DNA of 64,000 bases from Jejuia sp049889775 (lineage in GTDB: Bacteria > Bacteroidota > Bacteroidia > Flavobacteriales > Flavobacteriaceae): NCBI GenBank assembly GCA_049889775.1, contig JBMHCT010000010.1:30225-94224 (forward strand), given 5' to 3'. Positions 16,136-24,764 of the stretch are shown here, one piece after another (position 1 is the first letter of the stretch; every line of letters begins with the position of its first letter). A model generated the notes under the pieces. That model did not search any database. It saw only the letters and a list, made by a program, of their open reading frames with translations, and was not told where the DNA came from. The translations under genes and the position numbers were made by a program.

Positions 16136-17383
16136 CTAATCAAGTTTTAACTCACCTAACTTCATTGGCGTCTCTGGATTTGCCAATTTAACTTTGTCTA
16201 CTGGCAATCTATCCTTGATAAATTTTGTGCCAAAAACGTAAGCTTTTGCGTTATTTATGGCATCTACTGCAAGCAGTTTGTCATCTTTAAAATACCAGAC
16301 TGAAAAACTTTTACCGTCTGTTTCCTCTCGTTTTATAACGTCGTTATAACCTTCTGAGAGCCCTACCATTTGGAGTTTGACATCAAACTGATCAGACCAA
16401 AACCAGGGGATGGTATCATAAGTAATGTCTTTTCCACAAATTGAGGCTGCTGCAACTTTAGACTGATCTACTGCATTTTGAACAGACTCTAAGCGCACAT
16501 ACTTATCAAAACGAGGGTTGTAATGAAATGTGCAATCTCCAATAGCATAAATGGAAGTATTGCTAGTTTGTGCTTGGGTATTTACTTTAATACCATTTTC
16601 GATAGTGACACCGCAGTTTTCAGCAAGCTCTTTATTTACAAAAATACCAACACCCACAATTATCATATCTGCGTTAAACGCGGAATCATCCTCACAGTTT
16701 ACAGTATTGCTGTCTCCTCTAGTTTCAATGGCTGTTACATTTTTACCTGTAAGTATCTTTACGCCATTGGTTTTATGTAATTCTTCAAAATAAGAAGACA
16801 TAATAGGAGCCGTAACACGCTGTAGTATGCGTTCTTCACGTTCTAAAACGGTTACGCTTGCACCAAGTTTTTTAAGGGATGCTGCAATTTCTAAACCTAT
16901 ATAACCGCCACCAATTACCACAACGTCTTTAATAGTAGAATTACTAATACAAGATTTAATATTGGTTACATCAGTAGCTGTTCTTAGAGGGAAGACGTTT
17001 TTTGCTTCTTTCAACCCTGGAATAGGAGGAATAATTGGTCTTGCACCAGTGGCCAATACTAAAAAGTCATAGCCTACATTTTCTCCGTTTTCTAGAGTAA
17101 TTGATTTAGATTCTTGATTAACATTATCAACTTTTACCCCAAGATTAAGGGTGATATTCTCTTTTTCGTAAGCTTCTTTGGATTTCAACAGATTTTTATC
17201 CAAACCATCATCGCTGGTTAAATAAGCCTTAGATAATGGTGGCCTGTGGTAAGGCAAATGCGGATCTGCGTCATACATTACTATCTTGCCTTCCCATCCT
17301 TCTTTGCGCAAATTAAAGGCACAATTTACCCCTGCATGACTCGCGCCAATAATAACACAAGTCTTGTTACCTGTTGATTTCAT
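16136..17383 (-). CDS. FAD-dependent ferredoxin reductase (putidaredoxin reductase type)
   Basis: 415 residues. FAD-binding is at the N-terminus (CVIIGASHAGVNCAFNL) and an NAD(P)H-binding GxGxxG region is at about 152-180 (VVIGGGYIGLEIAASL). The ATG..ARP and late TSIYAIGDC motifs of the family are present. It transfers electrons from NADH to a 2Fe-2S ferredoxin. It lies 9 nt downstream of the ferredoxin gene and in the same unit as a P450, so it should be the first carrier of a class I bacterial P450 chain. Confidence 0.92.
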   Translation of the reverse strand: MKSTGNKTCVIIGASHAGVNCAFNLRKEGWEGKIVMYDADPHLPYHRPPLSKAYLTSDDGLDKNLLKSKEAYEKENITLNLGVKVDNVNQESKSITLENGENVGYDFLVLATGARPIIPPIPGLKEAKNVFPLRTATDVTNIKSCISNSTIKDVVVIGGGYIGLEIAASLKKLGASVTVLEREERILQRVTAPIMSSYFEELHKTNGVKILTGKNVTAIETRGDSNTVNCEDDSAFNADMIIVGVGIFVNKELAENCGVTIENGIKVNTQAQTSNTSIYAIGDCTFHYNPRFDKYVRLESVQNAVDQSKVAAASICGKDITYDTIPWFWSDQFDVKLQMVGLSEGYNDVIKREETDGKSFSVWYFKDDKLLAVDAINNAKAYVFGTKFIKDRLPVDKVKLANPETPMKLGELKLD

Positions 17384-17392
17384 TATTAAAAC

Positions 17393-17701
17393 TTATTTTG
17401 CTACTGTAAGCACGATACCATCAAGTTTGTCTGAAATTTCTAGTTGACAGCTTAAGCGGCTAAATTCGTTAGCGTTGTCGTCTAGCTCGAGCATATCCTC
17501 CTCGATATCACTAGCACCACCAATGCGCTCTTTGTCTTCTGGAGTTAAAAAAACATGGCACGTTGCACATGAACACACACCACCACAATCTCCATCTATT
17601 CCTTTTATATTGTTTTCAACAGCTAGTGCCATTACGGATCCTGAGTCTCCTTCTACTGTGGTGTGTTTACCATCGCTTGTTACAAATGTTATTTTTGCCA
17701 T
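17393..17701 (-). CDS. 2Fe-2S ferredoxin (putidaredoxin type)
   Basis: 102-residue adrenodoxin/putidaredoxin-like ferredoxin. Cluster ligands are C39, C45, C48 (motif CGGVCSCATC) and C85; an extra Cys at 43 is present. It is acidic, as expected for docking to a P450 and a reductase. It sits between the reductase gene and the P450 gene on the same strand. A palindromic ~80-bp element lies in the 156-nt gap between this gene and the P450 stop. Confidence 0.93.
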   Translation of the reverse strand: MAKITFVTSDGKHTTVEGDSGSVMALAVENNIKGIDGDCGGVCSCATCHVFLTPEDKERIGGASDIEEDMLELDDNANEFSRLSCQLEISDKLDGIVLTVAK

Positions 17702-17769
17702 ACCTGATTATTTTTTATTGTCAATTTATTATTTGCTTGTATTCTTCAATTTGAAATAAAGACGAATTT

Positions 17770-17850
17770 CGCGTTAGGGATTGAACGGTCTGTTTGAGCT
17801 CCTCGCAGAGAGCGAGTAGTGAAAGACCGACCCCTTTTGGGTAACGCCCA
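17770..17850. repeat. Dispersed palindromic intergenic element, copy 1
   Basis: An ~80-bp element beginning CGCGTTAGGGATTGA and ending GGTAACGCCC. GCGTTA at the left end pairs with TAACGC at the right, CGGTCT pairs with AGACCG further in, and a CTCGC/GCGAG hairpin forms the centre. It shares both ends, GAGC/GCGA blocks and a GAAAG-CCGACCC block with 47293-47377. It is more GC-rich than its surroundings. Confidence 0.7.
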
Positions 17851-17857
17851 AATTGTT

Positions 17858-19015
17858 TTATTTACTATTAATTTTAACTTTTAACATATCGAAACCAACT
17901 TTACGCTTAAATTCCCCGAGCTCCTCAATGTTTTCCTTAACATCTAAAATTTCAATAGAACCTACTTTTTCTGTTAAAGCTGCTATTAAAATACGCATAA
18001 TTTGACGAGCGTGAGTAGCTCCTAAGCAATTATGATGACTAAAGCCAAAGGCAACGTGTGGGTTTACTTTTCTATCTAAAACCACCTCGTTGGCGTTTTC
18101 GAATACATTGGCATCGCGGTTTGCCGAAGCCCAACATAACGAAATTCTGGTATCGGCCTTAGCAGCATATTCACAAACTTGTGTGTCTTCTGTTACCACA
18201 CGTCCCATTTGGGTCAATGGCGAAAAGTAACGCACAAGCTCTTCTGTAGTGTTATTTATAATTTCTGGTTCTTGACGTAAACGCTCTAGAGATTGAGGGT
18301 ATTCTGCAAAATAAGAAAGCGTATTTGTAATAAAATTTATTACAGTATCTCGCCCACCAGCAAAGGTTAAAATCATTACACCTTTAACCTCTTCTTTTGT
18401 TAGTTTTTTACCGTTTACCTCTGAATTTAAGAGTACAGAATATAAATCGTTGCCTGGATTTGCAATAGCTTTATCAATTTCTGCATCAATATAATCGTAT
18501 AGTATAGCGGCCTTATCGCCATCTAAGGCGGTGTCTTCGCTTCTAAATACATGTGTTCCCCAGGAAATCCATGTTTCTGCTTCCTCGTAAGGAATATTTA
18601 AAAGTAGTGTAAGGGCTCTAGATTGTAATACAAGCGCAAATTCACCAATAGCATCCAAATTGTCCTTGTCTAAAACACTATCTAATAAATTGTGTATTTG
18701 ATTAGTTAATTTTTCCTGATATTCAGTTTGCAAAGGACGTTTGAACCAAGGTTCTACTAAATTTCTATAGTCTTTATGCATTGGAGGATCTACCTCAAAA
18801 GGAATTTGTCTTGTATCACGAATGTTTACTTCTGAAGGGATAACAATACGCCCTGGAGCAGCACCAGACTGAAAGGTTTTCCAATTATGTGCCGATTTAC
18901 GCACATCTTTATGTCTCAATAGCATAGTTACAGGATCGTTTTGATCATCCATTTGCCCAAGACCAGTGTTTACTCTGGCATTTTCGAATGGATCGGGGAA
19001 TTCACTTTTTTTCAT
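17858..19015 (-). CDS. Cytochrome P450 (class I; candidate methyl-sugar demethylase)
   Basis: 385 residues. The haem ligand is C330 in FGFSHHNCLG, the I-helix oxygen-activation motif AGGRDT is at 219-224, and the ExxR pair is E259/R262. There is no membrane anchor, so it is a soluble bacterial P450. Ferredoxin and reductase genes follow on the same strand and an AraC regulator is divergent. Marine flavobacteria use a P450 with these two partners to remove the methyl group from 6-O-methyl-D-galactose of porphyran. The set-up and general look fit that group, but the substrate is an inference, since no glycoside hydrolase lies in the window. Confidence 0.92.
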   Translation of the reverse strand: MKKSEFPDPFENARVNTGLGQMDDQNDPVTMLLRHKDVRKSAHNWKTFQSGAAPGRIVIPSEVNIRDTRQIPFEVDPPMHKDYRNLVEPWFKRPLQTEYQEKLTNQIHNLLDSVLDKDNLDAIGEFALVLQSRALTLLLNIPYEEAETWISWGTHVFRSEDTALDGDKAAILYDYIDAEIDKAIANPGNDLYSVLLNSEVNGKKLTKEEVKGVMILTFAGGRDTVINFITNTLSYFAEYPQSLERLRQEPEIINNTTEELVRYFSPLTQMGRVVTEDTQVCEYAAKADTRISLCWASANRDANVFENANEVVLDRKVNPHVAFGFSHHNCLGATHARQIMRILIAALTEKVGSIEILDVKENIEELGEFKRKVGFDMLKVKINSK

Positions 19016-19149
19016 AACGCTTTAGTAGTTCTTGCCTTGCAAAAATTGTTATAAATATAAATACTTTGATTATCTTTTTTGCTTTATAAATAAACTATTA
19101 TGTATTGTTTATAGTATTTTTTATATTTTTACGACAAAATAGAGTATAA

Positions 19150-19986
19150 ATGAAGCCAATTCTTGAACCCATTCATCTAGAAAGACACGAGAGTATCACG
19201 GGCTTTATTTATGATAAGACTAATTTTGAAACCCCTTGGCACTTTCATCCTCAACACGAATTAACATATATAGAGGAAAGTTTTGGTACCAAATTTATTG
19301 GCGATTATGTTGGGCCTTATCAACCCGGGGAATTGGTATTATTGCGTTCCAAATTGCCACACTGCTGGAAGAACGAAACTCAAGATACTGGACGTTCAAA
19401 ATCTCTAGTTATTCAATGGAATAAGGGCATTTTTACACACGTGCCAGAACTTACCCCTGTATTTAATATGCTCAAAACAGCATCAAAGGGCATCATTTTC
19501 AACAAAGATGAAGTTGCTACGTTATTACCAAAGTTTAAGGCACTTGTGGATTTAGAGGGACACCGATTATATATAAACTTGTTATCCTTGTTGGTTGAAC
19601 TCTCTAAATGTTCGCACACTACCTTATCTGAGGCGAGTTTTATAGATGATTTACCTTCGGAATATAGCAGACGTATAGGAAAGGTGCATGATTTTGTAGA
19701 AGCCAATTACAGCAAAAAAATATATCTTAAACAGGTAGCTGGTTTGGTTAACATGAGTGAGCAATCGTTTTCAAGATTTTTTAATAAAATGATGGGGCGT
19801 TCATTTTTTACGTTTCTAAATGAATATCGCGTTAATATTGCCACTAGAATGCTTATTGACTCCGATGATACGGTGTCTCAAATAGGTTTTTCTTGCGGTT
19901 ATGAATCCCTGCCCTTTTTCTTTAAAAAGTTTGGTGAAACCCATGGTATGTCTCCTGCTAAATACAGAAAAAAACATACAGTTTAG
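19150..19986 (+). CDS. AraC family transcriptional regulator
   Basis: 278 residues. The N-terminal cupin-like sensing domain (about 15-100) is rich in His and Trp (TPWHFHPQHELTYIE) and looks like a sugar-sensing AraC regulator. The C-terminal double HTH (about 180-275) contains VNMSEQSFSRFFNKMMG and ends with a canonical FFKKFGETHGMSPAKYR. It is divergent from the P450 operon with a 134-nt AT-rich region between, so it probably controls that operon in response to a small molecule. Confidence 0.9.
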   Translation: MKPILEPIHLERHESITGFIYDKTNFETPWHFHPQHELTYIEESFGTKFIGDYVGPYQPGELVLLRSKLPHCWKNETQDTGRSKSLVIQWNKGIFTHVPELTPVFNMLKTASKGIIFNKDEVATLLPKFKALVDLEGHRLYINLLSLLVELSKCSHTTLSEASFIDDLPSEYSRRIGKVHDFVEANYSKKIYLKQVAGLVNMSEQSFSRFFNKMMGRSFFTFLNEYRVNIATRMLIDSDDTVSQIGFSCGYESLPFFFKKFGETHGMSPAKYRKKHTV

Positions 19987-20045
19987 TGCGTTTTTGAATG
20001 TAGAATAATCCATAAAACGTATTTTTGCTGCGTTTTTTAAAGCGC

Positions 20046-21005
20046 ATGTCCATCATTTCAAAAGACATATCAAAAGCTGTAGCAATTCTCAATAATGATG
20101 AGCTGGTTGCCATACCTACGGAAACGGTTTATGGTTTAGCGGGGAATATTTTCAGTGAAAAAGCTGTAAAATTAATTTTTGAAACTAAACAACGCCCTCT
20201 TTTCAATCCGCTTATTGTGCATATTCCAAATTTGGAATATCTTGAAACTATAGTGCGTTATGTTCCAGAAAAGGCAAGGTTATTAGCTGAAGCGTTTTGG
20301 CCAGGGTCTTTAACTTTAGTATTACCAAAAAAAGCAAGTATTCCAGATGTAATAACTGCAGGAAAAGATACGGTTGCAGTGCGTATTCCCAATCATCCAT
20401 TGACTATAGAGTTGCTTAAGCAATTAGAATTTCCACTTGCAGCACCTAGCGCCAACCCTTTTAATAGAATAAGTCCTACCCGCGCAGAACACGTAGAGGC
20501 GTATTTTAAGGATAAGATTAAGATGGTGTTAGATGGTGGTGCATGCAAAAACGGTATAGAATCTACAATAATTGGTTTTGAAGATGAGGAACCGATTATT
20601 TATCGTTTGGGCTCAATTGCTCTAGAGGATATTGAAAAAGTGGTTGGTATAGTTTTAGTGAAAAACACAAAAGAGCAAAAACCTGATGCCCCTGGAATGT
20701 TGAAAAAGCATTATGCACCTAGAACTCAAACCGTACTTTCAGAAGATATTTTGGAAACCATACAAAAATATTCAGGGAAAAAAATTGGCATTTTAAGTTT
20801 TAAAGCGTCTTTTCAAGATCCCAAAATTGAATATCAAATTATATTATCGGAAACTGGTGATTTGTCCGAGGCTACTTCAAATCTTTACAATGCATTGCAT
20901 GAGCTAGATAGTCAAAATTTAGATGTAATTATAGCTGAAATTCTTCCGAATAAGGGCTTAGGGACATCTATAAACGACAGATTATTACGCGCCACATCGA
21001 GGTAA
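20046..21005 (+). CDS. L-threonylcarbamoyladenylate synthase (Sua5 type)
   Basis: 319 residues from the ATG at 20046. The YrdC domain (about 5-190) contains AIPTETVYGLAGN, KQRPLFNPLIVHI and the SANPFNRISPT motif, and a C-terminal Sua5 domain (about 210-319) follows. It makes threonylcarbamoyl-AMP from threonine, bicarbonate and ATP for the t6A37 modification of ANN-reading tRNAs. An in-frame TTG at 20025 is a weaker start. The bicarbonate requirement is a possible but loose link to the carbon module upstream. Confidence 0.93.
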   Translation: MSIISKDISKAVAILNNDELVAIPTETVYGLAGNIFSEKAVKLIFETKQRPLFNPLIVHIPNLEYLETIVRYVPEKARLLAEAFWPGSLTLVLPKKASIPDVITAGKDTVAVRIPNHPLTIELLKQLEFPLAAPSANPFNRISPTRAEHVEAYFKDKIKMVLDGGACKNGIESTIIGFEDEEPIIYRLGSIALEDIEKVVGIVLVKNTKEQKPDAPGMLKKHYAPRTQTVLSEDILETIQKYSGKKIGILSFKASFQDPKIEYQIILSETGDLSEATSNLYNALHELDSQNLDVIIAEILPNKGLGTSINDRLLRATSR

Positions 21006-21115
21006 TTTCTGGTTATTTATCAAATTTTTCTGGTTTTTTAACGATTAATTCTTACATTTGGTCGATATTAATTCCATTTTCCTTCCTTAGAATTGATTTA
21101 TTTAATTGACCCCAA

Positions 21116-23077
21116 ATGAAAAAAAACGTATTTAATACGATCATTTTTTATATCGCTATTTTTGTTGCAGTAACTAGCTTATCGGTTATGCTAGGGTGGT
21201 TTTTAGGTTTAAGACCAGTTCTAGAGATTATTCCCAGTAGTGCTACGATGAAGTTTAATTCGGCTCTATTATTTTTTCTCTCTGCTATATCTTTATACTG
21301 CATCAATAAACAAAACGACCTTCTATTTGTTTTACATATAGTGGTCAATGGTCTTTTGCTATTCATTACCATATATACTCTTGTATCTTACGTAACTGAA
21401 CTACGGTTCGATCTTGATACCTTTTTTATTTCCGACTCGTACGCTATTACGTTTCCAGGTAGAATGGGTTTAGGGACATGTATTTCCTTTTTATTACTTG
21501 GTTTGTCAACGTTTGGTTTCCAAACCAATAGAATGGGAATTATAAGTGTTAGTCAAATCCTTTTGTGTGTGGTGTTGTTGTTGTCTACAGTATCAATTAT
21601 TTCATATGTATTGAATTTAAATGCTGCCGATAAGATTACGTTTTTTGAATCTATGGCAATACATACTTCACTTTTGTTTTTTCTATTAACCATTGGTATT
21701 TTACTAAAACAACCAGATATTGGTTATGTAAAATACTTTACAAGTAATTACGCAGGGAACAAATTGCTTTTAATTAGTTTGCCAGTAGTTGTGTTGCTAC
21801 CTATTATTTTGGGTTTCATAATATTATATCTCATTAATAAAGATATCATCAAGGTAAGTTTTGGAGTAGTACTTTACTGCGTATCCTTTATTATTTTTAG
21901 TTTATTATACTTTACACCTATTTCAGTTAGAATAAATAGGTCTGATAAGAGCAGAAGAATTCTTGAGGATAAACTGCAAGCCAATAACAAGGAGCTGAAA
22001 CAATTTAAGGCAGCCCTAGATGAAATAGCCATTATTTCAACAACAGACGAAAAGGGTACCATCAAATCTGTTAATAAAGAGTTTTGTAAGGTTACCGGAT
22101 ACAAGAAAAAAGAATTAATAGGACGGAAAATAGGCGTTTTGAATTCTGGTCATCACAAAAAAGTATTTTTTGAGGATATGTGGAAGACCATAAATGAAGG
22201 TAAAATATGGGTTAAGGATATAAAAAATAAAAAGAAGAATGGAGAAACATTCTGGGTGAATACTGCGATTATTCCTTTTATGCTAAAGTCTGGAAAACCC
22301 TATGAATTTTTAAGTATAAAAATTGATATTTCAGAACAAAAAAAAGAACAAAATATATTACAAGCAGAGTACATAAAACAGCTGGAGAAAAACAACCACG
22401 AGTTAGAACAATTTGCCTATGTGGCGTCTCATGATCTACAGGAGCCATTACGAACCATCATGAGTTTTTCAGACTTGCTCTACCAAGAATATTTTGATAA
22501 GTTGGATACTACCGGTCAAGATAGTTTACATTTTATCAAAGATTCTACAAATCGCATGCATGTTTTGATTAAGGATCTTTTGGATTACTCCAGGTTAGGT
22601 AAAGATTATGAATTAGAACAGGTAAATCTAAAAGAAGTTGTTGCCGATTGTATGTTAGATTTAAAGAATAAAATTGATAACTCAGGTGCCATCATAACCA
22701 CAGGAAACCTTCCGACTATAAATGGCTATGGTTTGCCCTTAAAATTACTTTTTCAAAACCTATTATCAAACGGGATGAAGTTCGTAGCACCAGATATTAC
22801 GCCTAAAATTTATATTGAAACTAAAGAGACTGATGCTTTTTGGGAAATAACCGTTGCCGATAATGGTATTGGCATTCCTAAAGAACATCAAAAGCGCATT
22901 TTTGATATTTTTCAAAGACTCCATAATAAATCAGAATTTGAAGGTACAGGGATTGGGTTAGCGCACTGTTTGCGAGTCGCTCAACTTCATAAAGGAGACA
23001 TTTCCATAAGCACCAATTTTAATGGTGGAAGTACGTTTAAAACAACCGTAAAAAAACAACTTAGTCATGACAACTAA
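21116..23077 (+). CDS. Membrane sensor histidine kinase with PAS domain
   Basis: 653 residues. About eight TM helices (1-275) make a polytopic sensor. A coiled linker (280-300), one PAS domain (about 300-405) and a kinase core follow. The phospho-accepting H439 lies in YVASHDLQEPLRTIMSF. The N-box reads LFQNLLSN; the ATP site has VADNGIGIP and GTGIGLAHC. The HDLQEP H-box belongs to the phytochrome-like kinase group. A -7 element TACATTTG is at 21053-21060. The ATG of the response regulator overlaps its end by 11 nt. The stimulus is unknown. Confidence 0.92.
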   Translation: MKKNVFNTIIFYIAIFVAVTSLSVMLGWFLGLRPVLEIIPSSATMKFNSALLFFLSAISLYCINKQNDLLFVLHIVVNGLLLFITIYTLVSYVTELRFDLDTFFISDSYAITFPGRMGLGTCISFLLLGLSTFGFQTNRMGIISVSQILLCVVLLLSTVSIISYVLNLNAADKITFFESMAIHTSLLFFLLTIGILLKQPDIGYVKYFTSNYAGNKLLLISLPVVVLLPIILGFIILYLINKDIIKVSFGVVLYCVSFIIFSLLYFTPISVRINRSDKSRRILEDKLQANNKELKQFKAALDEIAIISTTDEKGTIKSVNKEFCKVTGYKKKELIGRKIGVLNSGHHKKVFFEDMWKTINEGKIWVKDIKNKKKNGETFWVNTAIIPFMLKSGKPYEFLSIKIDISEQKKEQNILQAEYIKQLEKNNHELEQFAYVASHDLQEPLRTIMSFSDLLYQEYFDKLDTTGQDSLHFIKDSTNRMHVLIKDLLDYSRLGKDYELEQVNLKEVVADCMLDLKNKIDNSGAIITTGNLPTINGYGLPLKLLFQNLLSNGMKFVAPDITPKIYIETKETDAFWEITVADNGIGIPKEHQKRIFDIFQRLHNKSEFEGTGIGLAHCLRVAQLHKGDISISTNFNGGSTFKTTVKKQLSHDN

Positions 23078-23483
23078 ATTAGATTTAATTATTTTCATTG
23101 ATGATGATCTTGCTACCAATTATTTGCATGAAAGAAATGCTAAACTTGCCAATTGTGCAAAGCACATAAAAGTTTTTTCGTCAGCTTTGGATGCCTTAGC
23201 GTATTTAAAAGATACTGAAAATGAAGAATATATTAAACCCAATATTATTTTCTTGGATATTAACATGCCAGTAATGAATGGTTGGGAGTTTTTAGAGGAA
23301 TACGAAAAACTTGACATTAGCGTACAAAGCGATCTTTTATTGGTAATGCTTACTACGTCGCTTAATCCTAAAGATAGAGAAAAAGCTAATGAGTTAAATT
23401 TGGTGGGAAATTTTAGAAACAAACCACTTTTAAGTGAACAGTTACTTGAAATTGTTGCCGAAAATTTCAACCTTCAAGTCTAA
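23067..23483 (+). CDS. Single-domain response regulator (Rcp1-like)
   Basis: 138-residue stand-alone receiver domain without an output domain. The acidic pocket is D12-D14, phospho-acceptor D64 is in FLDINMPVMNGWEF, and the conserved T/K positions are in LTTS and FRNKPL. It overlaps the kinase gene by 11 nt, so the two are translated together and form a cognate pair. Such single-domain partners of HDLQEP-type kinases pass phosphate on or act by protein contact; no DNA binding is expected. Confidence 0.92.
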   Translation: MTTKLDLIIFIDDDLATNYLHERNAKLANCAKHIKVFSSALDALAYLKDTENEEYIKPNIIFLDINMPVMNGWEFLEEYEKLDISVQSDLLLVMLTTSLNPKDREKANELNLVGNFRNKPLLSEQLLEIVAENFNLQV

Positions 23484-23628
23484 AAATGATTTGATATAAA
23501 GTATAAAACGAACACTGTCTCTTTTGTTAAATTTTAGTGTCCATTAAATCAAAATATGTTTGCTTACTAAATATTGATTTCACGTCTTTTTTTATTCGAT
23601 GAGGTGCGGTAAAAAACAGATTCTTCTG

Positions 23629-23659
23629 TTTGGTAATCAAATATATAATCGTACATTTG
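23629..23659 (+). promoter_or_regulatory. Promoter of the rplM-rpsI operon
   Basis: TTTG at 23629-23632 and TACATTTG at 23652-23659, separated by 19 nt, match the Bacteroidota housekeeping consensus. The expected leader of about 40 nt contains a small CTCTT/AAGAG hairpin (23665-23680) before the GTG start, a possible ribosomal-protein leader. Confidence 0.75.
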
Positions 23660-23707
23660 CAAACTCTTTTTCGGAAGAGGATTGTTTAATTATATAAATA
23701 GATAAGT

Positions 23708-24163
23708 GTGGACACATTAAGCTACAAAACGATTTCTGCCAACAAGGCTACTGTAGATAAGCAGTGGGTAGTTGTTGATGCTGATAATCAAACGCTTGGT
23801 CGTTTAGCTTCTAAAGTTGCAAAACTTTTAAGAGGTAAGCACAAGCCAAACTTCACGCCACACGTTGATTGCGGTGATAACGTAATTGTTATCAATGCTG
23901 AAAAAATCAACTTATCTGGAAACAAGTGGAACGATAAGACATACATTCGTCACACAGGTTACCCAGGAGGTCAAAGAAGTTTGTCTGCTAACGAGCTGTA
24001 TGGAAAAAATCCAGCACGCTTAGTGGAAAAATCAGTAAAAGGAATGCTGCCTAAAAACAAATTAGGTTCAGCTTTATTCCGTAACCTAACGGTTGTAGTT
24101 GGTACTGAGCACAAACACGAAGCTCAAAAACCAAAAGCAATCAATTTAAATGAATTCAAATAA
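23708..24163 (+). CDS. rplM: 50S ribosomal protein L13
   Basis: 151 residues, full length. WVVVDADNQTLGRLASKVA and the GMLPKNKLG motif identify L13. Translation starts at GTG (23708), supported by the conserved flavobacterial N-terminus MDTLSYKTISANKAT. It is followed directly by rpsI with no intergenic base. It is a structural protein of the large ribosomal subunit. Confidence 0.97.
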   Translation: MDTLSYKTISANKATVDKQWVVVDADNQTLGRLASKVAKLLRGKHKPNFTPHVDCGDNVIVINAEKINLSGNKWNDKTYIRHTGYPGGQRSLSANELYGKNPARLVEKSVKGMLPKNKLGSALFRNLTVVVGTEHKHEAQKPKAINLNEFK

Positions 24164-24550
24164 ATGGATGTAATTCACAAAATCGGCCGTAGAAAGACGG
24201 CTGTTGCACGTGTGTATGTAGCCCAAGGAAAAGGGAACATCACGGTAAACAAAAAAGACTTAGCGAGTTACTTTACTACTGCTACTTTACAGTACAAGGT
24301 AAAGCAACCTTTGGCTTTGACTAACAATGATGGCAACTTTGATATTACAGTAAATGTATGTGGCGGTGGTATCACTGGTCAAGCAGAAGCTGTACGTTTA
24401 GCCATATCTCGTGCTATGTGCGAGGTTGATGCTGAAAACAGAGGTATCCTAAAGCCAGAAGGTTTATTAACAAGAGATCCAAGAATGGTAGAGCGTAAGA
24501 AATTCGGTCAGAAGAAAGCGCGTAAGAAATTCCAGTTCTCTAAACGTTAA
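24164..24550 (+). CDS. rpsI: 30S ribosomal protein S9
   Basis: 128 residues. The IGRRKTAVARVYV start and the Arg/Lys-rich C-terminus ending QFSKR, which reaches the ribosomal P site, are diagnostic. The ATG follows the rplM stop codon directly, so the pair is coupled as in most bacteria. A hairpin with a T-rich run follows. Confidence 0.97.
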   Translation: MDVIHKIGRRKTAVARVYVAQGKGNITVNKKDLASYFTTATLQYKVKQPLALTNNDGNFDITVNVCGGGITGQAEAVRLAISRAMCEVDAENRGILKPEGLLTRDPRMVERKKFGQKKARKKFQFSKR

Positions 24551-24569
24551 TATTCCAAAACTTTTAATT

Positions 24570-24605
24570 CAGAATCTGCTTTGGTGGATTCTGGATTATT
24601 TTATT
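24570..24605 (+). terminator. Probable terminator of rplM-rpsI
   Basis: CAGAATC at 24570-24576 pairs with GATTCTG at 24587-24593. The stem is followed by a T/A-rich run (GATTATTTTATTTT). Confidence 0.6.
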
Positions 24606-24639
24606 TTATTGAAATTGCTGAAAAGTTCGGCAAAATTGA

Positions 24640-24764
24640 AAACCAGTTATTGTTGTCTATTTCGTGAAAGCGGAAAGATTTAGTTTAGCATCTAAATGGT
24701 TAAGGCGATTTAAAAATGACCACTTAATCATTGCTAATTCAACAGAACGTAAACTATTACAAAA
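24640..24764 (+). promoter_or_regulatory. Leader region of rpsB
   Basis: The region before rpsB contains TGGTTAAG (24697-24704) pairing with CTTAATCA (24723-24730, one G-T pair), and a TTTAG/CTAAA hairpin just upstream. It may be an S2-responsive leader. No promoter of consensus quality is clear. Confidence 0.3.

Noticed and set aside
20025..20045. TTG start for the Sua5 gene
   Set aside because: The ATG at 20046 gives a normal YrdC N-terminus.
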